Assembly: GCA_003241785.1 (NCBI GenBank)
Contig: QFPW01000029.1
Span: forward strand, 1 to 30,803
DNA: 30,803 nt
Reading direction: 5' to 3'
Source: Rhodovulum sulfidophilum
GTDB lineage: Bacteria; Pseudomonadota; Alphaproteobacteria; Rhodobacterales; Rhodobacteraceae
Shown here piece after piece: positions 22,323 to 29,922 of the stretch; positions within the stretch are counted from its first letter, which is position 1, and each line of letters starts with the position of its first letter. Under the pieces are notes generated by a model that was not told the DNA's origin, searched no databases, and was given only the letters and a program-made list of their open reading frames with translations. A program made the translations under genes and the position numbers.

Positions 22323-23120
22323 GTGAGTGAAGTGATCGAGATGATCCGCGCCGGCGAAAAGCCGGCGATCGGGATGATCCAATTCAACCCGCTGCCTGAC
22401 AGCAGCAGATGGCGCGGCGGCGACATCGGCGGCGTCCTCGATTTCGCGCTCGAGGAAGCAGAGCTGCTCGTCAAGAACGGCATCAAGGTTCTGATGGTCC
22501 AGAACCTGCACGACATCCCCGTCGCGGAAAGGGCGACACTTGCGCAAGTAGCCTGGACTACGCGCGTTGTCAATGAGATACGCAATATTCATAAGGTTCC
22601 GGTCGGCCTGAATTTCCAGGAGAACGACGCGGAGGCCATGTTCGCCGTGGCTTCCGCGGCGGACGTCGATTTCGTCCGGATCAAGATCTATGTCGGCGGC
22701 ATGATGGCCCCCTGGGGGCCGTATACATCGCAGGCGCATACGGCGATCAAGGCGCGCATCCGGACCGGCGCCGACAAGGTCGCGATCTTCGCCGATGTCC
22801 ACGACCGCACCGGCACGCCGATGATCAACGGCGGTTTCGAGCAGGACGTCGCCTACGCGGTCGAACTCAACGGCGCGGATGGCCTGGTCCTGACCGGCAA
22901 GGACTATGCGCAGACCCTCGACTACTGCCGCAAGGCGCGCGGCGTCGCCGGGGACGTTCCGATCCTCGTCGGCGGCAGCGTGAACGGCGAGAACTGGAGC
23001 GAGGTGGTCTCCGTCGCCGATGGCGCGATCGTTTCCTCCTGCATGAAGGGCTCGGGCAAGTCCTTCGGCAAGCTCGATCCCGAGAAGATCCGAAGCTTCG
23101 CCGCCGCGATCGCGGCGTGA
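22323..23120 (+). CDS. BtpA/SgcQ-family TIM-barrel protein
   Basis: The 265-residue protein is recognised by IGMIQFNPLPDSSRW near residue 16, LLVKNGIKVLMVQNLHDIP, VPVGLNFQENDAEAMFAVA, and the C-terminal phosphate-site-like GVAGDVPILVGGSVNGEN followed by DGAIVSSCMKG. The family contains cyanobacterial BtpA, reported in photosystem I biogenesis, and E. coli SgcQ from a sugar operon. The fold suggests a sugar-phosphate-type enzyme, but no reaction is established to my knowledge. The start is a GTG with AAGGGA at 22309-22314. In this operon it most likely takes a phosphorylated sugar intermediate. A short stretch near 22536-22600 uses more AT-rich codons and contains a perfect 12-bp palindrome. 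Confidence 0.88.
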   Translation: MSEVIEMIRAGEKPAIGMIQFNPLPDSSRWRGGDIGGVLDFALEEAELLVKNGIKVLMVQNLHDIPVAERATLAQVAWTTRVVNEIRNIHKVPVGLNFQENDAEAMFAVASAADVDFVRIKIYVGGMMAPWGPYTSQAHTAIKARIRTGADKVAIFADVHDRTGTPMINGGFEQDVAYAVELNGADGLVLTGKDYAQTLDYCRKARGVAGDVPILVGGSVNGENWSEVVSVADGAIVSSCMKGSGKSFGKLDPEKIRSFAAAIAA

Positions 23121-23125
23121 CGTCG

Positions 23126-23150
23126 GCCCGCCGCCGTCCAGGCGGCGGGC
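23126..23150 (+). terminator. Hairpin upstream of the BMP binding-protein gene
   Basis: GCCCGCCGCC (23126-23135) and GGCGGCGGGC (23141-23150) form a perfect 10-bp stem with a 5-nt loop, between the BtpA-like stop and the binding-protein start. It has no T-tract, so partial termination or an mRNA-processing/stability element is likely. Confidence 0.5.
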
Positions 23151-23189
23151 GAACACGACTGGGTGCCTTTTCAACAATCGGAGTCTGCC

Positions 23190-24239
23190 ATGCTTAAAAT
23201 GCTCCTTCAGGCTGGATTGGGCCTCGGCCTGGCCGCCGGGATCGCCGGCTCGGCCGTCGCGCAGGACAAGCTGCGCGTCGCGATGGTCGCGTCGGAATCC
23301 GGGATCGGCGACCGCTCCTTCAACGACATGGTGGTCGTGGGGCTGAAGCGCGCGGAGGCCGAGCTCGGCGTCGAATACGTGGTGATCCAGCCGCGCGCGA
23401 TCTCGGACTTCCAGGCGTCGCTCGCCCGCGCCGCCGCGCAGGGTTTCGACCTGATCATCGGCAACTCCTTTGACATGGTTCCGCCGCTCGAGGCCGTCGC
23501 CAAGGCCTTCCCCGACCAGAAGTTCGCCCTGATCGACGCCGGAATGGAAGTGCCCAACGTCGTCTCCGCCGTCGCGAAGGACTGGGAAGGATCGGCCGTG
23601 GTCGGCTATATCGCCGCCAAGACGACGAAGACGGGCAAGATCGGCTTCGTCGGAGGCAAGGACATCCCCGTCATTCACCGCTTCTTCGCCGGCTATTACT
23701 ACGGCGCGAAGATGGCGGACCCGAACGTCGAGGTGCTCGAGCGATACTCGGGAACCTTCACCGATCCCGCCGTCGGCAAGGAATACACGCTCGCGCTCGC
23801 CAGCGAAGGCTCCGACATCAACTACGCCGTCGCCGGCGCGACCAGCTCGGGCGTGATAGACGGGGCCCGCGAGAGCGATACCCTCGCGATCGGCGTCGAC
23901 TCGAACCAGAACTACCTCGCGCCCGGGCATGTGCTGACCTCGATGATGAAGCGCGTCGACACGATCACCTTCGACATGGTCAAGAGCGTCCAGGACAACG
24001 ACTTCAAGGGCGGCCAGGTCCTGCTCTACGGCCTGAAGGAGGGCGGGGTCGACTTCGCCATGGATGAGAACAACGCCGGTCTCATCGCGCCCGAAGTCCT
24101 GGCCGACGCCGAAGCCTTCCGCGACAAGATCATCGCGGGCGAGATCGTGGTCCCGAACTATTTCGACATCGCCCCCGGAGCGAAATCGATGGGCGAGCCG
24201 CCGGTTCCGACCCCGCCGTCGATCGCCGACGCGAAGTAG
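23190..24239 (+). CDS. BMP-family nucleoside ABC transporter substrate-binding protein
   Basis: The 349-residue precursor has a classic Sec signal (cleavage predicted after SAVA, residue 24, before QDK). It lacks a lipobox cysteine, so it is a soluble periplasmic form of a family often found as lipoproteins. BMP/PnrA landmarks are IGDRSFNDMVVVGLKRAE, GNSFDMVPPLEAVAKAFPDQKFALID, KTGKIGFVGGKDIPVIHRFFAGYYYGAK and IGVDSNQNYLAPGHVLTSMMKRVD. Members bind purine nucleosides or related ligands. The ATG at 23190 has GGAG at 23180-23183; an upstream GTG at 23163 would add nine residues before the signal peptide. Hairpins on both sides suggest separate control of its abundance. Confidence 0.93.
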   Translation: MLKMLLQAGLGLGLAAGIAGSAVAQDKLRVAMVASESGIGDRSFNDMVVVGLKRAEAELGVEYVVIQPRAISDFQASLARAAAQGFDLIIGNSFDMVPPLEAVAKAFPDQKFALIDAGMEVPNVVSAVAKDWEGSAVVGYIAAKTTKTGKIGFVGGKDIPVIHRFFAGYYYGAKMADPNVEVLERYSGTFTDPAVGKEYTLALASEGSDINYAVAGATSSGVIDGARESDTLAIGVDSNQNYLAPGHVLTSMMKRVDTITFDMVKSVQDNDFKGGQVLLYGLKEGGVDFAMDENNAGLIAPEVLADAEAFRDKIIAGEIVVPNYFDIAPGAKSMGEPPVPTPPSIADAK

Positions 24240-24289
24240 GATTTCGTCCTCCGCGAGCGGCTCGGCCCCTCGGCGCCGGCCGCCCCACC

Positions 24290-24310
24290 GCCGCCGGTCG
24301 ATCCGGCGGC
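24290..24310 (+). terminator. Hairpin downstream of the BMP binding-protein gene
   Basis: GCCGCCGG (24290-24297) and CCGGCGGC (24303-24310) pair perfectly around a 5-nt loop, 51 bases after the stop codon. This is a typical place for a structure that protects binding-protein mRNA or attenuates transcription into the ATPase gene. Confidence 0.5.
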
Positions 24311-24330
24311 GCGAGAATCCGAGGTCAGCA

Positions 24331-25890
24331 ATGTCGCATCCCATGTCTTCCCATGTCTCGGTCGAGGGAATCGCCAAGCGGTTCGGCGATTTCACGGCCA
24401 TCCACGAGGCCACGCTGACCGTCGCGAAGGGCGAGGTCCACGCCGTGATCGGCGAGAATGGCGCGGGCAAATCCACGCTGATGAACATCCTCTACGGGAT
24501 CCACCAGCCCTCCGAAGGCAGGATCGTGATCGACGGCCAGGCCGTCGAGCTCCTCGGCCCGTCCCAGGCGATCGCCCGGGGCATCGGCATGGTCCATCAG
24601 CATTTCAAGCTCGTGCCGAGCCTCACCGTCGCGGAGAACATCATCATTGGCTGCGAACCCCTGACCACCACCGGGCTGGTCGACCTCAGGCGCGCGTTCC
24701 GCGAGACGGAGGAACTCTGCCGGAAGTATGGCATGGCGCTGAACCCGCGCGCGCGCGTCGCCGCTCTCTCGGTCGGCCTGAGGCAATGCGTGGAGATCCT
24801 CAAGGCGCTCTACCGCGACGCGCGCATCCTCATCCTCGACGAGCCGACCGCCGTCCTGACGCCGCATGAGACGCGCGAGCTTTTCGCGACGATGCGCGCC
24901 TTCGCCGAGAGCGGCCGGTCGATCATCTTCATCTCCCACAAGCTGCGCGAGGTGCTGGCCGTCGCCGACCGGATCTCGGTCATGCGGCAGGGGCGGCTCG
25001 TCGCGACGATGGACAACGCGGACCTGAGCCCCAACCAGCTCGCCGACATGATGGTCGGGCGCGAGGTCCTGCTCAAGGTCCGCAAGGGCCGCGCGACGCC
25101 CGGAGCACGCGCGTTGGGCATCGACGGGCTTTCGGCGCGCGGCGAGCAGGGGGAGCGCGTCGTCACGGACCTTTCGCTCGCGGTACGGCTCGGAGAGATC
25201 GTCGCGATCGCCGGCGTCCAGGGCAACGGGCAGGACGAGCTGATCGAATGCGTCGCCGGCTTGCGCCGGCCCGAGCGCGGGACGGTGCGGATAAACGGGG
25301 TTGAAACACGGGCCGATCCGCTCGCCGCCCGGTCGGCCGGTCTCGCCTACATCCCGGCCGACCGGGGCGGGCTCGGCCTGTCGCTGACCAGCGGCGTCTG
25401 GGAGAACCTCGCCGTGGGCCACCTCTCTGAGCTCGGTCGCGGCCTGTTGTTCTCTCAGCGCCTCGCCCGGGAGCGCGGCGCGCGGATGATCCGGGAATTC
25501 GACATCCGCGGCGCGGTTCCCGACAAGCCCGCTGGATCGCTGTCGGGTGGCAATCAGCAGAAGGTGCAGCTCGCGCGGGAACTGACGCGCGACGCGCGGC
25601 TCATCATCGCCGAGCAGCCGTCCCAAGGGGTGGATATCGGATCGATCGAGATGATCCATCGGACCCTCGTCGCCATGCGCGACGCGGGCAGGGCGGTCCT
25701 CGTCGTCTCCTCGGATCTCGACGAGGTCTTCGCGCTCTCCGACCGGATCCTGGTCATGTATCGCGGCGCGATCGTCGCGGATCTCGAGACAAGCGAGACG
25801 GACGTCGAGACCGTCGGTCGATACATGGGAGGCCTCGATGGGCCAGGCCGGGTCGGCTCCGACGCAAAGCGGGGTCACGATGTCCACTAG
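24331..25890 (+). CDS. BMP-type nucleoside ABC transporter ATPase (two ABC domains)
   Basis: The 519-residue protein has two ABC domains as in NupO/YufO and RbsA. Domain 1 shows Walker A GENGAGKS (41-48), MVHQHFKLVPSLTVAENI and Walker B ILILDEPTAVLTPHE. Its signature is LSVGLRQCVEI, where the family usually has LSVGxQQRVEI. Domain 2 has the degenerate Walker A GVQGNGQDE, an intact LSGGNQQKVQLARE and IIAEQPSQGVD in place of a standard Walker B; this asymmetry is normal for the subfamily. A GAGG at 24321-24324 precedes the ATG at 24331. The gene end overlaps the next permease. It drives uptake with the two permeases that follow. Confidence 0.93.
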   Translation: MSHPMSSHVSVEGIAKRFGDFTAIHEATLTVAKGEVHAVIGENGAGKSTLMNILYGIHQPSEGRIVIDGQAVELLGPSQAIARGIGMVHQHFKLVPSLTVAENIIIGCEPLTTTGLVDLRRAFRETEELCRKYGMALNPRARVAALSVGLRQCVEILKALYRDARILILDEPTAVLTPHETRELFATMRAFAESGRSIIFISHKLREVLAVADRISVMRQGRLVATMDNADLSPNQLADMMVGREVLLKVRKGRATPGARALGIDGLSARGEQGERVVTDLSLAVRLGEIVAIAGVQGNGQDELIECVAGLRRPERGTVRINGVETRADPLAARSAGLAYIPADRGGLGLSLTSGVWENLAVGHLSELGRGLLFSQRLARERGARMIREFDIRGAVPDKPAGSLSGGNQQKVQLARELTRDARLIIAEQPSQGVDIGSIEMIHRTLVAMRDAGRAVLVVSSDLDEVFALSDRILVMYRGAIVADLETSETDVETVGRYMGGLDGPGRVGSDAKRGHDVH

Positions 25891-26956
25891 GCACGCGTTC
25901 AATATCGGTGGGCTGCTGCGTCCCCTCGTCGCGCCCTGCGTCGCGATCGCCATCGCGGTCGGGGTCGGCGGGTTGATCGTCCTCGCGCTCGGCGAAAACC
26001 CGTTCAAGGTCTACGCCATCATCGTCGAGGGCAGCGTCGTCGGGCTTCCGAACTTCCTCGTGAGCCTGCAGATCATGAGCCCGCTGCTGTTCACCGGCCT
26101 GGCGGTCGCGGTGGCGTTCCGGGCGGGACTCTGGAACGTCGGGGCCGAGGGGCAGATGATCATGGGCGCGCTGGCCGCCGGGATCGCCGGCTCCGCGCTG
26201 GATCTTCCCGCGATCATCCACGTGCCGGTCTGTCTGCTCGCGGCGGTGGTCGGCGGCGCGGCCTGGGCGCTCATCCCCGCCTTCCTGCGCGTCCGCTACA
26301 ACGTCAACGAACTGGTCGTCTGCCTGATGCTGAATCCGGTGGCGCTCCTGCTCACGGGATGGGTCTCCGCGCGGGTGCTGAAGGCGCCCGGACCGACGAA
26401 CAAGCTGCCCGACGTGCTGCCGAGCGCGGGGCTCACCAATCTCTCGGTCTATTCCCAGGTCAATACCGGCTTCGTCATCGGGCTTTCCCTCTGCCTCCTG
26501 ATCGCCTTCGTCAATCACTACACGAAGGCGGGGTTTCGGTGGCGCCTGATCGGGCTGAACCCGCGCTTCTCCAACTACGGCGGCCTGAAGGTCGAGCGCC
26601 GTTCCCTCACGGTCTTCCTGCTGAGCGGCGCGATCGCGGGCCTCGGCGGAGCGGAACAGGTGCTGGGGCAATATCACGCCTTCTACGACAATTTCTCGCC
26701 GGGCTACGGCTTCGACGGGATCGCCGTGGCGATGCTCGCCAACAACAACCCCCTTGGCGTCATCCTAGCCGCCTTCCTCTTCGGGGCGCTGAACAGCGGC
26801 GGCGTCGTCCTCCAGATGATGACGGGGCTCAGCAAGTACCTCGTGCAGGTCCTGCAGTTCATCATCGTGCTGATCCTCGCGGCCCGCTTCTCCTGGGACT
26901 GGGTCGCGAACCTCAGGGCCGCCAGGGCGACCCCGCCCGATCCCTCGTCGAAATAG
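25880..26956 (+). CDS. BMP-type nucleoside ABC transporter permease 1 (NupP/YufP-like)
   Basis: The 358-residue inner-membrane protein has roughly nine or ten transmembrane segments. The family motif FRAGLWNVGAEGQMIMGALAA is near residue 87, and the cytoplasmic coupling region around YNVNELVVCLMLNPVALLL is present. It pairs with permease 2 to form the channel. The start used (25880) overlaps the ATPase gene by 11 bases. An in-frame ATG at 25838 has a stronger ribosome site (GGGAGG at 25827-25832) and would add 14 mostly polar residues, so the true start is uncertain. Function follows from family and from the complete importer around it. Confidence 0.9.
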   Translation: MSTRHAFNIGGLLRPLVAPCVAIAIAVGVGGLIVLALGENPFKVYAIIVEGSVVGLPNFLVSLQIMSPLLFTGLAVAVAFRAGLWNVGAEGQMIMGALAAGIAGSALDLPAIIHVPVCLLAAVVGGAAWALIPAFLRVRYNVNELVVCLMLNPVALLLTGWVSARVLKAPGPTNKLPDVLPSAGLTNLSVYSQVNTGFVIGLSLCLLIAFVNHYTKAGFRWRLIGLNPRFSNYGGLKVERRSLTVFLLSGAIAGLGGAEQVLGQYHAFYDNFSPGYGFDGIAVAMLANNNPLGVILAAFLFGALNSGGVVLQMMTGLSKYLVQVLQFIIVLILAARFSWDWVANLRAARATPPDPSSK

Positions 26957-26965
26957 GAGAGCCGC

Positions 26966-27886
26966 TTGTTCACCGAGATCGCCTTTTCCGCCGTCCGGAT
27001 CTCGACGCCGCTGCTGCTCGCGGCGATGGGAGGGTTGCTGACCTATCGGGCGGGGATGCTCAACATCGCCCTTGACGGCTTCATGATCATGGCCGCCTTC
27101 GCCGCAGTGCTGTTCGCCGCCATGACGGGCAGCCTGACCATCGCCGTGGCCGCCGCCGTCGTCGTCTCGGTGATGATGGCGACGCTGCTCGCGATCTTCA
27201 ATCTGCGGTTCAAGGCCGACATCTTCATCGCCGGCGTCGCCGTCACCTTCCTTTCCTACGGGCTCAGCGCGCTCCTGCTGAAGGGGATCCTGGGCGAGGA
27301 CGGGCTGTTCTCGTCGAGCGACATCCCGAAGTTCGCGCCCATCGAGCTTCCGCTGATCAAGTCGCTCCCGGTCGTGGGCGACATCCTCAGCGGGCACACC
27401 ATTCTCGTCTATGTCGCGTTTCTGAGCGTGCCGGTCGTCGCCTGGACCCTGCGCCGGACCCGCTGGGGGCTGCGGGTCCGCGTCGTGGGCGAGGCCGAGG
27501 ACGCCGCCGAGGCGGCGGGCATCGGGATCAACCGGATCAAGTTCGAGACGATGCTGCTCTCAGGCGCGTTCTGCGGGCTGGCCGGCGCCTATCTTTCGCT
27601 CGGCTACGTGTCGCTGTTCGCGAACAAGATGACCAACGACCGCGGCCTGATCGCGCTCGCCGCGATCTTCTTCGCCAAGGGCCATCCCTATGCGACGGCG
27701 TTCGTCGCGCTTCTCTTCGGGCTCGCGACCGCGCTGTCGGTCAGGCTGCCGAGCGTGACGGGCATCGCGCCGCAACTGCTGCAGATCATCCCCTATTGCG
27801 TCACGGTCGCCGCCCTCGTGGTCGTCGGGGTCCGCGGAGCCAGGGCCGCGCGCCGAAACAAGGCCTGGAGCTTCGACATCCACTGA
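26966..27886 (+). CDS. BMP-type nucleoside ABC transporter permease 2 (NupQ/YufQ-like)
   Basis: The 306-residue membrane protein has the shorter second-permease layout with about eight or nine segments. It shows LTYRAGMLNIALDGFMIMAAFAAVL near residue 25, matching the FRAGLWNVGAEGQM motif of permease 1, and EAAEAAGIGINRIKFETMLLSGAFCGLAGAY as the coupling region. It starts with TTG at 26966, five bases after an AGGAGA (26955-26960) that overlaps the upstream stop. No ATG or GTG is available at a sensible position. It completes the nucleoside importer. Confidence 0.92.
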   Translation: MFTEIAFSAVRISTPLLLAAMGGLLTYRAGMLNIALDGFMIMAAFAAVLFAAMTGSLTIAVAAAVVVSVMMATLLAIFNLRFKADIFIAGVAVTFLSYGLSALLLKGILGEDGLFSSSDIPKFAPIELPLIKSLPVVGDILSGHTILVYVAFLSVPVVAWTLRRTRWGLRVRVVGEAEDAAEAAGIGINRIKFETMLLSGAFCGLAGAYLSLGYVSLFANKMTNDRGLIALAAIFFAKGHPYATAFVALLFGLATALSVRLPSVTGIAPQLLQIIPYCVTVAALVVVGVRGARAARRNKAWSFDIH

Positions 27887-27888
27887 GC

Positions 27889-27906
27889 GGAAGGGCCGAC
27901 CCTTCC
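27889..27906 (+). other. Intercistronic hairpin before nucleoside hydrolase gene
   Basis: GGAAGGG (27889-27895) and CCCTTCC (27900-27906) form a perfect 7-bp stem with a 4-nt loop, starting two bases after the permease stop. It could be an mRNA end protector or an attenuator. Transcription into the next gene is expected because no promoter is evident. Confidence 0.4.
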
Positions 27907-27940
27907 CAACTTCACCTTCGCCTGTCGAAAGGAACGCGCC

Positions 27941-28915
27941 ATGCGCAAGAAGATCATCCTCGACGTTGACACCGGCACGGACGACGCCGTGGCGATCATG
28001 CTCGCCGCCCTGCATCCCAAGATCGAGCTCTGCTCGGTGACGACGGTCAACGGAAACGTCGAAGTCCACCACTGCACCGACAACAGCCTGCGGGTCCTCG
28101 ACCTTGTCGGCCGGCCGGACGTGCCGGTCTACGAGGGGGCGACCCGCCCCATCGTGCGCGACGATTTCCCCGTCGCGCGGCACCTGCGGCGCAACCCCGG
28201 CGTGCACATGGACGTGGTTCCCTTTCCCGGGACCGCGCGCGGCAAGGAGACCCAGGTCGCGGCGGCGCACCTCGTCGAAGCCATGGCGCGGCGGCCGGGC
28301 GAGATCACGCTCGTGGCGGTCGGTCCGCTCACCAACGTCGCGATCGCGCTCGCGCTCGATCCGGCCTTCGCCCGGAACTGCCGGGAGCTGGTCATCATGG
28401 GCGGCGCCATCGCGAAATCGAACATCACGCCCTCGGCGGAATTCAACATCTGGGCCGATCCCGAGGCCTCGGCGCAGGTGATGCGGGCCGATTTCGCGAG
28501 GATCACGCTGGTTCCGCTGGAGGCGACGCATGAGGCGCTCGTCTCCCTCGGGCAATGCGCCGCGTTGCGCGCCCTCGGGACACCGGCCGGCATCGGCTCC
28601 GCCGAACTGATCGAGCACCGGATCAGGGGCTACGAGGCGCATCAGCCCACCGGAACGCCCGAGGCCGCGCCGGTGCATGACGCGCTCTGCGTCGCCGCGC
28701 TGGTCGAGCCCGAGGTGATCCGGACAATTCACGCCAATGTCGTGATCGAAACGCGGGGCGAATTCACCATCGGACGCACGGTCGTCGATCACGAGCGTCG
28801 CACGAAGCGGGAGCCGAACTGCCACGTCGCCATCGGCGCCGACCGCTCCCGGTTTCTCGACCTGCTCACGAGGACCTTCGCGGCGGGGGCCGGCGCGGAT
28901 GATCGCCGCGGTTAG
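27941..28915 (+). CDS. Nucleoside hydrolase (inosine-uridine-preferring family)
   Basis: The 324-residue protein has the calcium-binding signature DVDTGTDDA, giving D8, D10, D14 and D15, and the second metal aspartate D247 in PVHDALCVA. The family motifs VTTVNGNVEV, VGPLTNVAIAL and LVIMGGAI are also present. It hydrolyses the N-glycosidic bond of ribonucleosides to base plus ribose in the cytoplasm. AAAGGAA at 27928-27934 precedes the ATG. As the last gene of the operon, it would act on the substrate imported by the BMP-type transporter; the released sugar may feed the PfkB kinase. Base specificity cannot be read from the sequence. Confidence 0.94.
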   Translation: MRKKIILDVDTGTDDAVAIMLAALHPKIELCSVTTVNGNVEVHHCTDNSLRVLDLVGRPDVPVYEGATRPIVRDDFPVARHLRRNPGVHMDVVPFPGTARGKETQVAAAHLVEAMARRPGEITLVAVGPLTNVAIALALDPAFARNCRELVIMGGAIAKSNITPSAEFNIWADPEASAQVMRADFARITLVPLEATHEALVSLGQCAALRALGTPAGIGSAELIEHRIRGYEAHQPTGTPEAAPVHDALCVAALVEPEVIRTIHANVVIETRGEFTIGRTVVDHERRTKREPNCHVAIGADRSRFLDLLTRTFAAGAGADDRRG

Positions 28916-28959
28916 CCCGGAAATCCGGACCGGGCCGCGGGCGGTCGCGCGCGGACCAG

Positions 28960-28990
28960 TCCGGTCGCCCCGCGGCGCGGCGCGACCGGA
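28960..28990. terminator. Probable bidirectional terminator
   Basis: TCCGGTCGC (28960-28968) and GCGACCGGA (28982-28990) form a perfect 9-bp stem around a GC-rich 13-nt loop. It sits between the convergent nucleoside hydrolase and GntR genes, ending five bases from the stop of the latter, where it could serve both. Confidence 0.55.
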
Positions 28991-28994
28991 GGCG

Positions 28995-29699
28995 CTAGAA
29001 CGCGCCGTTGAATTCGTAGATGTCGGTCTCGGTCCGGCGCTGATCCGTCAGGTCGAGGCTGGCGAAGATCTTCTCGAAGTGCTGGCGCATCTCCTGCTCG
29101 GCCTCCAGGGGTCGGTTCTCGGAGATGCGGTCCACGATCACGCGGTGCTCGTGGGTGAGACAGGTTCCGGTCTGCACCCGCTCGTAGACCGACTGGATCA
29201 AGACCCCGCGCCGGATCAGCGTGTTCAGCATCTGAGCGATCACGGGATTGGCCGCGATCGCGCTCAGCAGGTGGTGAAATTCCGCGGCGATCCGGTAGAC
29301 GTCGGCGCGCCCCTCCGCGAAGGCCCGTTCCTCCCGCACCAGATGCGCGCGAAGCAGGCCGATGTCCTCGGCGGTCGCCTTCTCGCAGGCAAGCTTGACC
29401 ACGACGCCCTCGAGATGACGCCGGGCTTCCAGGACGTGGCGGGCCTCCTCGACCGTCGGGCGGGACACGAAAGCGCCCCGGTTCAACTCGAACACCACGA
29501 CCTGCTCTTCCTGGAGGCGATCAAGAACACGTCGAATGCGCGAGCGGGGAACGCCATATGCTTCCGCCAGCTTCACTTCGTTGATGTGGTGCCCCGCCAG
29601 AATTTTCTTATCCGTTATGGCATCCATAATTCGGTCATATATGACCTTTTCTATTGGGTGCGTGCCACGGATCTTCTTGTCAGCTGTCTTGGTTTCCAC
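28995..29699 (-). CDS. FCD-domain GntR regulator, convergent with the nucleoside operon
   Basis: The 234-residue protein has a winged helix (about residues 14-80; KLAEAYGVPRSRIRRVLDRLQEE, wing LNRGAFVSRPT) and an all-helical FCD domain with AAEFHHLLSAIA, THEHRVIVDRI and MRQHFEKIFASL as ligand positions. Its recognition helix differs clearly from the three paralogues in the first 7.5 kb. GTG at 29699 is chosen because a perfect AGGAGG (plus-strand CCTCCT, 29705-29710) lies five bases upstream; longer frames run into the divergent promoter region. The first 30 codons are AT-rich and contain two adjacent perfect palindromes. It may control the divergent HD-domain gene, itself, or the nucleoside operon. 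Confidence 0.92.
   Translation of the reverse strand: METKTADKKIRGTHPIEKVIYDRIMDAITDKKILAGHHINEVKLAEAYGVPRSRIRRVLDRLQEEQVVVFELNRGAFVSRPTVEEARHVLEARRHLEGVVVKLACEKATAEDIGLLRAHLVREERAFAEGRADVYRIAAEFHHLLSAIAANPVIAQMLNTLIRRGVLIQSVYERVQTGTCLTHEHRVIVDRISENRPLEAEQEMRQHFEKIFASLDLTDQRRTETDIYEFNGAF
29615..29646. promoter_or_regulatory. Twin palindromes inside the 5' end of the GntR gene (candidate intragenic operators)
   Basis: TTATGG-CAT-CCATAA (29615-29629) and the 14-bp perfect palindrome GGTCATATATGACC (29633-29646) sit three bases apart. They lie about 55-85 bases inside the coding region of the minus-strand regulator. GGTC/GACC halves are typical of FCD-type sites, so autoregulation by roadblock is possible. 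The amino-acid sequence explains only part of the pattern. Confidence 0.45.
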
Positions 29700-29722
29700 G
29701 CGCGCCTCCTGATCGCACCCAT

Positions 29723-29751
29723 GTTTAAGGAGGGATCTCAACCTGTTGCAA
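29723..29751 (-). promoter_or_regulatory. Candidate promoter of the minus-strand GntR gene
   Basis: Read on the minus strand, TTGCAA (29746-29751) and TTAAAC (29723-29728) are 17 bases apart and would start transcription near 29715, just before the AGGAGG ribosome site. The -10 match is modest. Confidence 0.35.
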
Positions 29752-29922
29752 GGGTCTTGTCTCCGGAAGCCCGACGCCGCCGGGGTCAGCCGCGGGATGA
29801 GGCTGGCCGCCGGCGCGGACCCCGCGATGTCCGGGCCCGTCGCGCGCGGATCGCGGAGGGAACCGAAGGGGCCCGGATTTGTCGGAGGGCGTGATTTCGG
29901 CCGATGGTCGAGATCGGCGGAT

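Noticed and set aside
25838..25879. Fourteen-residue N-terminal extension of nucleoside permease 1
   Set aside because: Its ribosome site is strong, but the added residues are polar and the purine run also encodes the conserved ATPase C-terminus. The shorter start was kept as slightly more likely.
19387..28915. Calling the kinase and SIS genes frlD and frlB outright
   Set aside because: Family and order agree, but the transporter and nucleoside hydrolase do not belong to known frl operons, and substrate residues cannot be verified here, so no symbols were given.
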